From NCBI GenBank assembly GCA_030770545.1, contig CM061107.1, positions 5,916,001 to 5,980,000 on the forward strand: a stretch of DNA of 64,000 nt. The letters run 5' to 3'. This stretch comes from Macropodus opercularis. Its lineage: Eukaryota; Chordata; Actinopteri; Anabantiformes; Osphronemidae. The translations under genes and the position numbers were made by a program. This document shows positions 48,301 through 61,400 of the stretch, piece after piece. The notes under the pieces were generated by a model. It made no database searches. It was not told where the DNA came from and saw only the letters and a program-made list of their open reading frames with translations. Within the stretch, counting starts at the first letter, position 1; the number at the start of each line of letters is the position of its first letter.

Positions 48301-50074
48301 ACCGAAAGTCATGCAGGAGGCAGTAGTTGATACGAATCTCAGTGATGTCGCTTTTCCTCTAAATGGAAACTCGTGCTTTTGTCCGTGCTCCTTTGGCAGC
48401 GCTGGGTAAAGTGGACAGTGGTTTGAAGCTGTTGCGCTAATGAATTCTCTTCTCTCTCACACAAACATGCTGTAGTTTAATCTCTCTACTGTATTGATAG
48501 CAAGATTTATCTCGACACTGGGACACACAGGCACGAAGCTCGCAGTCCATTCTAATGCTACTGTTTTCATTGTGGTTCCTTCTTTCTCTGCCACAGTAAT
48601 GATGTTTCTGATTAGGACATGTCCTGTGCACATGAGTTGCAAAAGCCAACCCACTGAAATTAATATTCTAGTAATGTCTGCTGCTTCTGCTACTGCAAAT
48701 GGTGTTAGTGGTTTGTAGGAGCCCTCTATGCTTCCACTTCTAAATCTCACCTTCTCAATTTTCTTAGCTCAACAGTCTCCAGCTGATATCACCACACACT
48801 CACTTCATTATCCTCATGTTTTTAGAAGAACTAAATTTCCCCGCCTCCTCCTTCCCACAGAATTATCCAAAGTTATGTGCTAAGAGAGGAGTCAGGGGCC
48901 CTCTCTTCAGAGGCGTCAGACATTAACAAGGCCCATCTCAGCCGGCGTGGGGGCATCATGGCTTCGCTCTACACGTCCCTCCCAGCGGACAGCGGCCTAA
49001 CCCTGGATCTGTCGCTGGAAATCAACAGGAAGCTGCAGGCTGTGTTAGAGGACACACTGCTGAAGAACATTACTCTGAAGGTAAGGCGTCTGTATGTTTA
49101 CTTCCTTTCTACTTGGACACCTGAGGAGCTTTAATTCAATTAGGATTCCTGATGTGTTGGTTGTACGTAAGTGAATCCGTTCCACTGCTCAACCCTCAGT
49201 TAGGTTAAGTGCCGGTTGCCTCAGTAGTCGATTTGTCCAGATGGTACACGTACCCCTGAGAGAACGTAGTGCCAGCATAGCCACGGCTTTCTATTCCTCA
49301 CACCTGCTGTACACCATAATGGTTCGTATTAGCCAACCAGCTGGAGCATATATACGTCTACTATAGTGTTTCATCTGTCCCATATTTCACGCAGAGGTTA
49401 TGTTGGTGTTTTGCATTTGATTTTACTTAGTTGTACCCGTTGCACAAGTCTACTACTGTTTCAAGTGGCTTTTGAATAACATAACCAGCAGGGTATAAAT
49501 ATCTGACTCATTATTATTGTTATTATACATTTATACTTGTGCCCCCATCAACAATTGCTCCTGACGAACACTCCTTCTTCTTATATTGCTTTGTGGCCAC
49601 ATTGTAGATGCTTTAATCACATTTTTCTTTGCAATTTTGGAAAGGAGCTGCTTCCTATTGTTGTTATATTGCGTCGAACGCACCCAACCTAAACACATAG
49701 TCAACACAATAAATCGTAGCGTGGGAGTACGTTGTGGCAGCGACTTTGCTTTCTGATGAAGGATGATTGGCAGTGAGCAGGATGTAACCATACAAAAACA
49801 GTCAACATGGGGACAATAACATGACAGTAAAACAAAGCAGGTACACAATCAAATGAAGGCCTGGTGTTTAAGTGAGCACCAAAACTGGACCCACAAAGCG
49901 TAATATCCCAATATCAGTCTAGTTGAGCATCTGTGGGAACCAAGAGAATCCTGATCAGCTGAGTTCAACAAGCTTTGCTCTGTTTGACAGGAGAACCTGC
50001 AGACGCTAGGGGCTGAGATCGAGAGGCTAATAAAGCAGCAGAAAGATCCTGAAGATGGAGTGAGGAGGAAGTGA
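36381..50074 (+). CDS. ccdc186: Coiled-coil domain-containing protein 186
   Basis: Golgi/trans-Golgi coiled-coil protein (worm CCCP-1 family), a RAB2 effector needed for dense-core vesicle maturation. Coding exons: 36381-37174, 37488-37614, 38787-38915, 40443-40655, 40820-40939, 41025-41129, 41605-41703, 42999-43085, 43165-43307, 44247-44502, 44756-44945, 45623-45703, 45911-46130, 48861-49080, 49991-50074 (TGA). Phases agree and give 955 residues (human about 898). The first coding exon encodes a Ser/Thr/acidic, probably disordered stretch of about 230 residues, then a short conserved helical piece (SQIQRSLSQESLLDELESELLA, seen as two runs). From residue 260 on, nearly every exon is Glu/Lys/Gln-rich heptad coiled coil, for example LRDELVTQKRKQ. 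The C-terminal exons encode VRLQKALARKQEKIEFMEDH and LEINRKLQAVLEDTLLKN. The start has an ideal Kozak context (GACCATGG), 20 bases after the acceptor. It is divergent from tdrd1, as in human. Longest introns are at 46131-48860, 41704-42998 and 38916-40442. Confidence 0.93.
44093..44119. repeat. 11-base perfect inverted repeat with 5-base loop
   Basis: ACTCATTACAT (44093-44103) and ATGTAATGAGT (44109-44119) in a ccdc186 intron. An AT-rich hairpin; no known element was recognised. Confidence 0.9.
46131..48860 (+). other. Longest ccdc186 intron
   Basis: A 2.7 kb intron bounded by CAA|GTGAGT and CCCACAG|AA. The flanking exons join in phase without any extra exon. It contains a short (TTA)n run near 48274-48294. 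Open frames up to 108 codons show no coding resemblance. Confidence 0.75.
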
Positions 50075-50765
50075 CGCAACCATAAAGAACTACCTGACGA
50101 ACCTCGAACGCACCAACATAGACAGGAGCAACGTGTACGTTAAGTGCCAGTAGCACCTCAGCCTTCTTTCCTGGAAGTCACTTTCTGTCCATGTTGTGGT
50201 ACAGTACACATCTGAATTTACTTGAAGTGTCTTCACTCCATCCACTGTAAACAACAAATCGTCCTTTGTTTGGCGTCCCCTGAGCTCGAGTTTCAGCCTT
50301 GAAAACTAATTAACTGAAGATAGCATCATTTTGAATGTACAGCAAATTCTGCCTCCTCCTGGTGGACTTTCTCTCCCAGAGATGCCTGTCCTCCATACAG
50401 CAGGTAAACTGAGAGGATTGTCATAGTGCGTTCTCCACTCGTCCCCTCATGTCCATCTGCCAATAAGCCAAATGTATTTTTGAAAGACTGCTTCTTCACA
50501 CTCCCTAAGTGAAGCAGAGTGGCAACACAGATCAGCTCTGCCTGCTTTGGGCCTGTGCTACCATTAATATTTGCTTTGTTGTTTGTTTGTTTTTTTTATT
50601 TTAAGCGCTGCACAGCACTTATAGACAAGCTGGTGAAGGTCCCTCACATCAGCAGACCAGCCAGTCTGGTGACACCGGTGTTACACTTAAAGCAGCAGAC
50701 GGTATCTTTGCAAGGTTCGGTGAAGCCGAGAGTAGAACGACCACAGTACCAGTCATCCTGTGTGA

Positions 50766-50771
50766 AATAAA
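50766..50771 (+). terminator. Candidate poly(A) signal of ccdc186
   Basis: AATAAA about 690 bases after the ccdc186 stop, the first canonical hexamer on this strand. Further hexamers near 52276 and 52390 could give longer 3' UTR forms. Confidence 0.5.
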
Positions 50772-53700
50772 GCTGGTCTTTGACGATTCCTTTAGTGAAT
50801 GTGATGTCTGTTGTCTTGATTTTTATTTTTTTATTCCAGTCTCTCCAATGTGTCAATATTATAATTAGATATTATTTTTCCTATGTTATGTCTAAAAAGA
50901 AGATTAGATTAGGATTTTTTGCATAATGTATATTTCCAACTGATTCTTGCAGAACTTGTCCAATGAGGGAAAAGACTAAAATGTTGAAAAAGATGCTTTT
51001 TTGAGTCTTAAGTAAACCAACTGTAGAACAGTCAGGTGTAGCTCAGGAAAGCCTACGGAACCTACAGAAGTATAAGCAGGGTCAAAGTGCAATGCAGGTC
51101 TTTTATTTTTCTTTCTTTTTTTGCATCTGAATGTTTGCACCAGTATACTGTTCGTGTCGAAGTGTCAAGCTTGTGTATGTGCCACATGCTGCTGTGTGAA
51201 TATGCAAGCGTGCGCATCGTGTGGCTGCATGGCGGCTTCTGTGCCTTGTTAACCTCTCGAACGTTTGCGTTTCCACCTTGTGTACAGGCTTCAGCTGCGT
51301 CCGCTCGCAGGCTGTCACCAGGTTGACCATGAAGTTTGTTCCACCCAGAGACGAAGGCGATTTGCATTTAGAGTCTGACATCTACACTGTACAATAACAC
51401 ACACACCTGCAGCCCAGTAACAACTATACGTGATGCTTATTTCTTTTTTTTATGCGCAGCTGTTTAGTTTGTCTTTCACTCACGCAGGAAGGTTTAGAGT
51501 CGAGACCTTGCTTTTCATGTGATCTGACTGCAGATCAGAAGAAAAATGAACGGCCACACCCCCATGCAGTCAAACATAATCTCCTCATACACTATATTGA
51601 AATTGGCTGTTGTGTGAAGACAGGGGAAAGTTTGCAGGATTGAGGCCAAAGAATCCTTAAAGCCTCCTCACAGCTGCAGTGTTTGAAGTACCTCTACTTT
51701 TATGTCATGTGATGTGGGATCAACGTGAAAGCGTGCAGCCAGTAAAGCCTGATATAACATCTCAATTCAGCTTCCTACTAAAACTTCGCAACCTTTTCAC
51801 CAAACACAATCAACACAGGTTCGCAAATTTTCTCTCAAGGCAGTTAGATAAAATACATGCAATAACATACGTCCTGAACAGTGTGGGAATGAGCCATACA
51901 TGGAAACTGAGCGTTGTTTACAACACTCGCAGGGGAAGCCCTCCTGAACACGTTGTCGCTCTCTGACGCATGCCGATTGTTCTGATCTGGTCACAGCCTC
52001 TGATCTGATTTCACAAATGCCCTACTGTACTGAAACTAAGCCATGCTGCAGCTTTGTGTGGATGGATGTAAAGGACTGAGTGGATATGAAGAAATGGTGT
52101 GTAATATGTGTTGAAATAGGATGTTAAATGTTTCCTGCTGTGCAATGATTCCCCCTGTTTCATTCAGTGGAATATTCAGACTGTGATTATAATATACATT
52201 TGTACATATGTCATCCTGTAAAAATATAAGATGTTTTTAAAAATACAGATTCTGTTTGTATATGTGGTGTTTCCAGGGAATAAATAAGGATCAATCTTTA
52301 CTTTTCTTGAATGTTCTGCAGTGGCCTCATGTTTTTTACTCTTTGAAAGAAACATCTGTCGTCATGGCTTTTGTTTTCTGTTACCCTGGAATAAAGGATA
52401 ATTCAGGTAATGGGTCTCAGCGCTGCAGTGTCAGCATAGGAGCAGGAGGTCAGGCTGTGTCGCTGTCAGTCAGACTCGTCAAGTCTCCCAAAATACAAAC
52501 GAAAGCAACTGAAGGCTAACCTTTCTTTGTAGTTTAACTGAAAGCATCGATCTTGTATAAGCTAAGGTGCGGGCGCTAACGTAAGTAGGTGAATGACAAA
52601 TGCTATTTTGCAACTGACTTGACAAACAGTTTAGTTCATGTCTTGTTTCCATTTATTTGGGTCAGAATAGAATTATAAAAGCGGTTTTGTTGAACAACAG
52701 GCTTACTCACCCTGTCAGTCACAATTTAACACCACGCATGAGCCATGAGTGCATTATCCTTCCCCACACGGGTACATGTGCCGACACACAGCAAACACCT
52801 ACAGAGCAGCTGATGGCACCTGTCATCAAAACATGACATTGTTAAACAGGGAAAGAAGACATTTGCCCATTTGGACATTCCCGTCACGTATGGGTGAAAT
52901 ATCTCGTTTTCCCTGGAGGCACAGTCACTCAAATATCTAATTCAGACCCGTGGTTACTGACGGGTTATTTTTAGCCCACTGATAAAGGATTCTCCTATCA
53001 GCTTAGATGACCATCCTTGAATTTATAAAGCTTTGCCTGTGTCGCATGCAGCTGCAACAATGACAGCAGCTCTCGATGAAGGGAGATAAAACTCTCATCC
53101 TGTCCTTGTCAGTCTGATTTTCATTTAGGAAATTCCATACACAGACAGGCGCATTAAGATAGAAACGCCTGAATGAGGCCGTTTCTCTATAATTATTATT
53201 ACCTTCCAGTTATTGTCTTTTGACTTGAGTGTTATGCAACTCTCTCAAAAAATAGAGCCTTTAATTGGCCGCATTTATGTGTCCATCTGCTCTGTCCTAT
53301 TAGAAAAACCAGCCGTCTTATGTGTGGAACCTCTCGGCAGCGCTTTGATTTTATGCCACTCTCCTGCTCTGCCTCTTCCGTCGCTTCCTCTCGGGCTCAG
53401 ACGTGTTAAATTAGAACCATTCATCTTTTCCCACAGAGCTGCACCAGGTTAACAAACGACATATTTAGTACTGAGCTGCAGATCTGAGCAGGGTGCACTT
53501 TATGAACAGATTTATGAATGAAATTGACGTTGCTCTCACTCTGCATTATGTGAGGATAATCGACTTCGGTATCTTCAAGCTGGAGGCAAACCAGGAACAG
53601 AGGAAACCCCTGGAGGTAAGTTGAGCTGATCAGGTGAGTCTGGCTTAGTTAAACTCATCTGCAGTCATGTGCATCACTGTGATGTTTTACTGGTATGATG

Positions 53701-56575
53701 CGGTCGCTTTTACACTGAGGGGTAAAAAACCCCCAGAAGTCAGTTGGTGGTCTTGCAAAAGGGCACATGCAGACCCAGGCTGGCCTCTCGCGCACCTTTG
53801 AACGCACCGTGAAGCATCATTATGGCTGCGCTGGCGCCTCCCAACCTCAGCGAGCAACTGTTTTAATAGCACATTTTCTTTACTGGCATCGTCTGTTCTC
53901 AGCTTTGGACCCACTGACCCATCGGTGGCTTTTTAAAACGCCATCTGCGTCATGTGATATTCTGAAGCAATAGTTTGACAGTTTGTAATGATGTATGAGT
54001 GCAGCCAGAGCCAGTGATGCTTATCTTATCTTAGTTTAAATATTGGAAATGGGGAAAGTTCACTTTATTCTTAAAGTAAAATATAATCTGGGAAAACACT
54101 GAACAAGCACTTAACCCTCGAAGGGATGTGGTAAAAAGATGCTGTTCACATTAAACATAGCCAGGCTGATTTGTTTAACCCTGCCCCTCAACCAATCAGG
54201 AACTCTGGACGTTCAGGCACAAACTCATCAGCTCTTTAGGATTAAAACTCTGGAAGAGTCACTTTTCATGTTTTCATAGCAAATGTCTCATCCGATCTTT
54301 ACATGAGCCTCAATCAAAGCAGGCTGGAGCCCAGCAGATGGAGACCAGTAAGCGCCAAGTTCACACAGGAATCCAAGCAGATGGACACATGAAGTGTAGC
54401 ACCTGCTTTTGGCACCGCTGCCACGGCGCCTTAGCTGTGATAGGGTGGAAGAAAATGCTGGCGGATTCACGCCTTACACGGGTACAAGGCTTTTCATGCT
54501 AATGGGACTTGAGATTGATCAGTTCCCATCAGAAACAAGCGCCAGCTGAGAGCTCTTGTTTGTTTGTTGAGCTTCACAGTGTTGTTTCCACATGAGCAAA
54601 ATGTTGACTACATCCATCACTTTCTACAGATAAACTTAAACTACAGGAATATTTTGTAAACATTGGCTTTAATGACACTCAATGTGGCCAAACTAAAGAC
54701 TATGAATGACTTAGAAATGTCTAAAGGCTGCAAAAAGTGTTGCATAGTGTGAGTTTAGCATATCTGTTGGGGTCTGATAAGGTTGTAGTCGTTAGCAATC
54801 AGCAGTAATTATCTCCAGGTGCTTTCAGATTGTAACAACATCCCCTCCAACCACCTCCTAGAGAAAATGACTGTATTTGCATAGAGTTGCATTTGTGAAC
54901 TTGTTTCTTTTGTTTCTTTGCTCTGCTGTAATTAGCTGAGTTATCCATCTTTATTGTTTGTTACCCTGTTTAGGCCTTGGTCACTGAAGGGGCTCAGTGG
55001 GTGCCATGCATTATAAAACTCCCCTTCAGCTGATTTTGATTTACAGTGTTGTTTCCCCTTTTGAACCAGGATTCGGACACGTTGTTAATCAGCTGCTTGA
55101 TAGGAAGCAAATGTGCCTTATAGCAACAGAGTCGCAGCAGCATTTTGGGGATTAGAGAAGATTAATAAAATTCATAAACAGCCTGTGTTTTGAATTCTTT
55201 AATAGCCCTCAGTGATTGTTGTTAATCCTGTACAGATGGCAGTAGGAGGTGGTTGGCGAGGACAGTTTTCATGATCCGGATTGAAAGAGATGCTTTCATC
55301 TTATTAACTGAATGAATCCTCACACTTGTTGCCTGTGAGGATCTAAAAAAACACCACAGAAACTGTCAAATAGTCTCATGAAAGAATAAGTCACTCTGTT
55401 TCTGTAACCTTTGTTAGTGCAGAGGTCATGTTGCCACATAATTTCATCACTGAAACACAAGCAATTTGAAACAATTACTCCTAAAACCACTGATTAGCTT
55501 CTCCGTCTGTGAGCCCACTGCTAATCTGTCCAAACACAAACTTCCTGCCAAACAAACAAAGCTTAATAATGAAGTGGGCCTGCGCCAAGAGGCCATCACT
55601 GATACTGGCCGCACCGCTGCTGCTGTTTTCATTCACATACAGTAGTCCAGCCAATCATAACTAAACAGTGTTCATTAGCCAAAACAGCTGAGCTCAGTTC
55701 TATTCATTTTTTGCAGCCTAATTGAAATGTACGACCGGGCCCTGTGGGAGAGCATCATTAACAGAACACACCATGCTAATGCATTTTAAAGACGCCCAGC
55801 TTAAGGGCTAATTAATATTCCCCAGAAACAACGGCAAATCTCTCCTGTAAGAATCACTTCATAACACCAGCTGTCGCGTTGCTTACTAAAACATGTTCTA
55901 TAGGCTTTCAGAGCGATGTCGAAAGGGGAAACGCAACCATCAGCCAGAGGACCGAGACTAAGCAGAGTTTAAAAATATTTAGGTTTAGTTGGACTTTAGA
56001 TCATTTCAAGAGGGTTGACAATGTGAAGACACAGATATATGCTACTAAACAACACGACACACGTTATGTGATTTTAACATAAAGATGCCTGATGAATGTT
56101 CTACACCAGTACGAGTTTGTGCCATTAAACCACTTAAAAGGCCCATTATTTTACAGCTTCTAAGCAGCTTTCTGAAAGATGTCGTCTTGTTAAATTCTAG
56201 TTAGTACACTGTAACAAATAACCTTATAAACACAGACATGCACTGAATGCAAGGTGCTAAATGTAAACAGAATGAGCATCACTTTAATTTATAATCATTA
56301 CCTCACTGCAGCTGTGAATTCTGTCTGTGCCAAAAATAAGACAGATGCGCCATATTAATAATCTTTCACCTTGATTGAACGCAAGTCAAAGAAAAGTGAA
56401 GCTTTGACACAGACCCGTTAATCCACTGTGCATAGATCCACACCTTTCCCACGGCTCAGATTCCAGTCGCTCTCAGCGGCTCCACTATCTCATCATGTTT
56501 GCTGGTGTGTATAGGCTACATTATGAATCAGGAATATTCCAAATGAAGCCCAGACAGTAAACTATTTAACTTGTC
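50772..56575. other. Intergenic interval between ccdc186 and adrb1 3' ends
   Basis: The two genes converge here. I see no gene that can be supported. One 38-codon plus-strand frame (53502-53615) ends precisely at a consensus donor. The stretch 54700-56400 is AT-rich with many TAATTA/ATTAAT-type words, as in non-coding conserved sequence beside developmental receptor genes, but conservation cannot be judged from one sequence. Confidence 0.5.
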
Positions 56576-56581
56576 TTTATT
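56576..56581 (-). terminator. Candidate poly(A) signal of adrb1
   Basis: Minus-strand AATAAA (TTTATT on plus) about 700 bases beyond the adrb1 stop. It is a canonical hexamer at a plausible distance. Confidence 0.4.
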
Positions 56582-57279
56582 TTACAGAAGTCAGTACACC
56601 ACCTCACAACACCATAACGAGCTTAAAGAGAAACACAAAGACTCCTTCAGTGCTAAACACATTACTGCATATTTACAAGGCCGTGGAATCTGCCCCACGT
56701 TTACTCATTTAGTTGTAAAAGACAGCGCGGATTAAATACACGTCTATTCACAGAAATGTTTAATATAAACAAATACCTGCCGTACAGTTTGCACTTGCCC
56801 AACGTGTGAGGTAAAACACAACTACAGTACAGTCACTCGGACAAATGCTTCGCTCCGCCTGTCAGTTTACTGTGCGCCTGAGCGGTCATTAAAAAAACTG
56901 TGACCCATTGCAACATTGCATTAATTCATATTTCCCATTTCCCGTTAGTAGATTATGGTCTTTAATTTAACACTGAAATGCTGATCGGTACAAATAAAGG
57001 TAAACGTAACTGGATCCTGTTTTTTTGACGTGCGTAAAACCACAACAGTCTTTGAACTTTTGGGGTAGAACATTAGTTTTGGTCATTTTCGTTTTAAAAA
57101 AAAGACATGGCTTCCCCAGACAACACGTTTCTGGTGATTTCTGATGTATTGCTTTCTCTTATGCGAATAAATCGACGCGCTCCAGCTCGAAGTTCCAGCT
57201 CTTGCGCGTCACCTTTGCAGAAAGGGAGGCAGCGTCCGTCGAGTCCGCGTCGTCTCCGGGTTGTTGTAATCCATTTCCG

Positions 57280-58470
57280 TCACAGTTGTGATTCAGAGTG
57301 AGAAAGCTTCGCGGTCCCAACCAAGCTGCTGTCACTGTTGTCAAAGCCAGCGCAGTCCGTCCACATCCCCAAAGTGCGGGGCTCCAGAGAGGAGACGAAC
57401 CCGCCTGAACACCGGGACAGGTCGCAGGAGCTGATGTGCAGCCTGCGGTCGGCTTGCCGAGGGCAGCACAGCAACCGCTTGAAAGCTTTCCTAAAGTCCG
57501 GACTCCGGCAATAAATGATAGGGTTAAATGCGGAGTTGACGTACCCCAGCCAGTTTAGAAACACAAAAAGGTTCTTGTCCACCACCTCTGCGCAAAACAC
57601 CCGCACCACGTTGACTATAAAGAACGGCAGCCAACACAGGGTGAACGTCCCCATGATGATACCCAGCGTTTTGAGCGCTTTCTGCTCCCTGAGCGCCAGG
57701 ATTTTGGTCGGCCTCTTCTTGCACTTGGAGGTCAGTCCGGTTAGGGAGTGGAACCTGCCCTCGCACTTGTCGATCTTCCGCAGCTGCTCCTTTGCCTCTC
57801 TATACACCCGAGCGTAAACAAATATCATGACCAGCAGAGGAATGTAAAACGATATGATGGATGAAGAAATGGCATATGCCCTGTTAGTGACAAAGTCACA
57901 GCATTCAGGATCATCGTAGCAGGCTGTGTCCACACTGTCCCGGGACCAGTGCATCAGGATGGGCAGGAAGGAGACCAGCGCAGAGATGGCCCAGACTGTA
58001 CACACCACGGCTTTGGCCCGCGCTTTGGTCAGCAAGCTTTGGTAGCGAAAGGGCGACGTGATGGCCACGTACCTGTCTATTGCAATAACGCACAGGGTTT
58101 CGATGCTGGCGGTGACGCAGAGGACATCCACAGAGATCCAAAACTCGCAAAAAAAGGAGCCGTAGAGCCACGAGCCGCGTACCTCGAGCGCGGCGCCAAA
58201 CGGCACCACCAGCAGCCCCATGATGAGGTCTGCGCTCGCCAGTGACACGATGAAGACATTGGTGAGTGTCTGCAGCCTCTGCGTCCTGGCTATGGCCACG
58301 ATCACCAGAATATTCCCGAACACAATAGACAGCACGATCAAACCCATCACCAGGCTCATTCCTGCCATCCACTGCTCCGACGCGGTCGTGGAGGATCCCG
58401 GCGCGTCCGACGCCTCGCTCCCCGTGCCATTCTGGAAGTTCACCGACAACGACGCGCCACCGTCTCCCAT
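57280..58470 (-). CDS. adrb1: Beta-1 adrenergic receptor, single coding exon
   Basis: Plasma-membrane catecholamine GPCR coupling to Gs and adenylyl cyclase, the main cardiac beta receptor. The first ATG gives 396 residues beginning MGDG, with good Kozak context (G at -3 and +4). The frame is open 18 further codons upstream but only to a TTG. Visible features: N-glycosylation site NGT at 14-16; seven hydrophobic segments; amine-binding Asp115 in TM3 (SVDVLC); DRY at 132-134; extracellular cysteines 108, 190 and 191; TM5 serines 203, 204 and 207; CWLP in TM6; NPIIY at 316-320; Cys335/336 for palmitoylation. The C-terminal ESQL fits a class I PDZ ligand, like the mammalian ESKV. The third intracellular loop is short and lacks the Pro/Ala-rich insert of mammalian ADRB1. 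Beta-1 rather than beta-2/3 is supported by sequence (EQWMAGMSLVM, SFLPILMHW) and by position next to nhlrc2 and ccdc186. Confidence 0.95.
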   Translation of the reverse strand: MGDGGASLSVNFQNGTGSEASDAPGSSTTASEQWMAGMSLVMGLIVLSIVFGNILVIVAIARTQRLQTLTNVFIVSLASADLIMGLLVVPFGAALEVRGSWLYGSFFCEFWISVDVLCVTASIETLCVIAIDRYVAITSPFRYQSLLTKARAKAVVCTVWAISALVSFLPILMHWSRDSVDTACYDDPECCDFVTNRAYAISSSIISFYIPLLVMIFVYARVYREAKEQLRKIDKCEGRFHSLTGLTSKCKKRPTKILALREQKALKTLGIIMGTFTLCWLPFFIVNVVRVFCAEVVDKNLFVFLNWLGYVNSAFNPIIYCRSPDFRKAFKRLLCCPRQADRRLHISSCDLSRCSGGFVSSLEPRTLGMWTDCAGFDNSDSSLVGTAKLSHSESQL

Positions 58471-61400
58471 GACGGGCTGCTGCGCTGCGTGCGGGCACAG
58501 TTCGGGTTCATCAAGGCACTGCAAAGCAGTCTTGCCAGTCTGTCGCGATCACAGAAGCCACAGCTCTAATCCAGCCACACTCCAACTCCATCTGGTGCGC
58601 CTCTCTTGCGCTCAGCCTGCCCGAGACGCTGCGCCGACCGAGTCTTCAAAGTAGGTGTTGACATCACTGCTCCTGGACCAATCATACAGCTCAGCGGACA
58701 GACTGTCCCAGCAGTGAAAACGAGGGAGTAAATAACAACTGCACTTCAACAATTCACCAGACTCGTCCTATCATGTCTCCCTGATTCCGTGCACATTAAT
58801 GAATAGACACTTACATCAAGAAAGAGAGTGGCCTTTTCGGCACACAGCTTATGCACGACATCCAGCCCTGCCACCTGAAACTGATTGTTATCTGGGAAAA
58901 ATCTGCCAGTCTTTGGGAACATGAGAAGCGACTAAAGAAGTCCACAGGCCACCACTGCATTCTGAACTACAGGGACTTCCAGTGTTTTCATTTCTTGCCA
59001 TCACAAACAAGATTTGTTTTCCCATTTGTCCATTTTATATTTTTATCTCTAAAAATACATCCCAGGACCATGAGATCAGACCTAACCGCTCTACGCTTCA
59101 CAGCAGCTCCTACATGAAGACTTGTATCTTAAGTTACAAATATAAAACACATGCCAACACACTGCTCAAAAATATTATAGAAACTGAGCATCAAGGTCAG
59201 GTTCAGGTCATTCAAGTCTATGTCAACATACATTATGTCAGTTTATTACCTATAGGATCTTGGAGTTTGGCATTTCCGTGCTTGGAACCACCCAACACCA
59301 GAATGTCAACAAGCTGAACAAAGACAAAGTGAAGGCAGTTCAAATACAAACAAGGTTACACAAAAAAGAAGAACTACAGATGTTACAATGGGGGAAACTG
59401 TGAAATACTGAAAAACAAGACTAAAGTGAATACACCAGTGCGACTCCTTTGAGTAAGCAACAGCCAATCTAATTAGTATAAACGGCCAAACACTGGGGAA
59501 AAGTTGTTTTCATTTTCAGAGAGCTGTTCTCCGTCTATGAATGAAGACAAGGACAGTGACGCCGATGACGAGTTATGTGAAAGTATTTACATCGACCTTG
59601 TAACACACGCACTGCGCACATAGATCGATGATGCTCCTTGTTTTTCTGTGTGCTCACAGCGTGTCCATTTGTGAACCTGATGACCCAGCAACATGCATGT
59701 AGGCTGTGACGTGGCATCTAGGCCTCAGGCACCCAGAGAGGGAGACGTATGAGGAGTCCGACATTAAGCCTAGAACAAGGTTCCAAAGGTCTTCCAACAC
59801 TTGGCCTTGAAGGTCAGCTAAATACACTTAAATCCATCCATCAGGAGTTCCCCGCTCTATCACATTCTTTAATTTGTTCCAAACCTAAAGAAGACATCTA
59901 TATACAAGTGGTGTGTTGGGACAAAAAAAAGCAGGTTCAGCTGGACTCAGCAGCTTTACTACAAAAGCAAACACAGAGTCAAAGGTCAGTGTTAATTTTA
60001 AAGGGAAACTTCTCTGTTAGGCCCAGCTGAGGGGAGAATGGAAGTGGCAAGCAGAAGCAGACATACTGGTCTGAAGTGTTGATTTTCAGTTAGGTACCAA
60101 AATGCACCGTCTCACACAGACAGGGAAAATTGTAATGGCTTTAAAAAAAAATCTTTTATAGTGATATGATCTTAACTCAGGCAGAATAAATGGAAAATAA
60201 ATGTTTGTGTGTTTTAAATTGCAGTCTCAATTAAACCAGTCATCTAATTTTCAAGCTACCGTGTGTGATTAACCAGTGTCAGCTTCATGCATCATATGAG
60301 TATCAGGAGAGGCACAGTGGTGCAAGCCCTTAAAAATACTCTCAAAAGCCTTTTTTGTGTTGCTGAATCAGCTGTGTCCACAGAGACTCTTATCTGATCA
60401 CTCAAAATCCTCACGGCTTAAATTTAAACGTAGTCGTCTTGAGCCGTTATATCACCACAGAGGCCTTCATGTTGCTGCCAAACTCCAGATGACACCCATG
60501 ACCTGTGGAAACCTTTAGCACTGTAACCATGTCATGTAACGTCATTACTAAAGAGTAGAAATATGGACAGGGAACAAGATGTTTACACACTTGTGGGAGC
60601 TCAGTATAAACTTCTATTCAGTGCACACTTACAAAGCAGAATCGATGAAACCGTTTTATTCGTTTTCTTCTGCTGTGTTGCATCTAAACTGCAGCAGTGT
60701 TAACATATTAGCAAGGTATCCTTGAATGGATGCCAAATGTGACGGAAGAGGCAAGAGTTGGAAAACAATATCAGGAGCTTAATGCCCACCAGCAGCCTCA
60801 TCATCAGTTATTACAAATGCCAGAGGGATTAAAAGGTTGAGAAGACAAACTATTACTAAATATTTGCAGTTCATTTGAGACAAATAACTTGAGGGAATAA
60901 AACATTTATCCCATTACAGAAATATATTATTATTGCTTTTGATAGATTTACATAATTCACTAAGAAACCCTTGTTGTAGGCACTTGGGCAGAGCAACCGC
61001 AAAAAACAACCAATAATACCAACATGAGACATGATGGCAACAACGATTAACTCTGAAAGCCAATAAGAGGAAAACATTAACAACATCCACCATTATCATA
61101 TGACAGAACACAACAAATACATGCGTTACATCATTAGATCATATCTTTCATGCTCACTCCTTCTGTGGAGGGAAGATGAAGTGCGTAACAGTTTGATAGA
61201 GTCGCTTTAATTAAGACCTTGCATTAATACAGCGAGCAGAGAAGCAGCAGTGGCTCCGTGGCATTAATTACCAAGAGACTGTGTCTCCCTTTCAACACAG
61301 GCACTTCATTATATAAATGTGTTCCAATCAAACGTGTAATCAGTCGTACAGAGAGCAGACACACAAGCGAAGCTTTGAGTTACAACCGCCAGCCTGTAAA

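Noticed and set aside
57911..58498. 195-codon minus-strand frame and 144-codon plus-strand frame over adrb1
   Set aside because: They are alternate-frame shadows of the adrb1 coding sequence.
58471..58524. Eighteen-codon N-terminal extension of adrb1
   Set aside because: It would start at TTG; the first ATG (58470) has good context and gives the MGDG start expected for the family.
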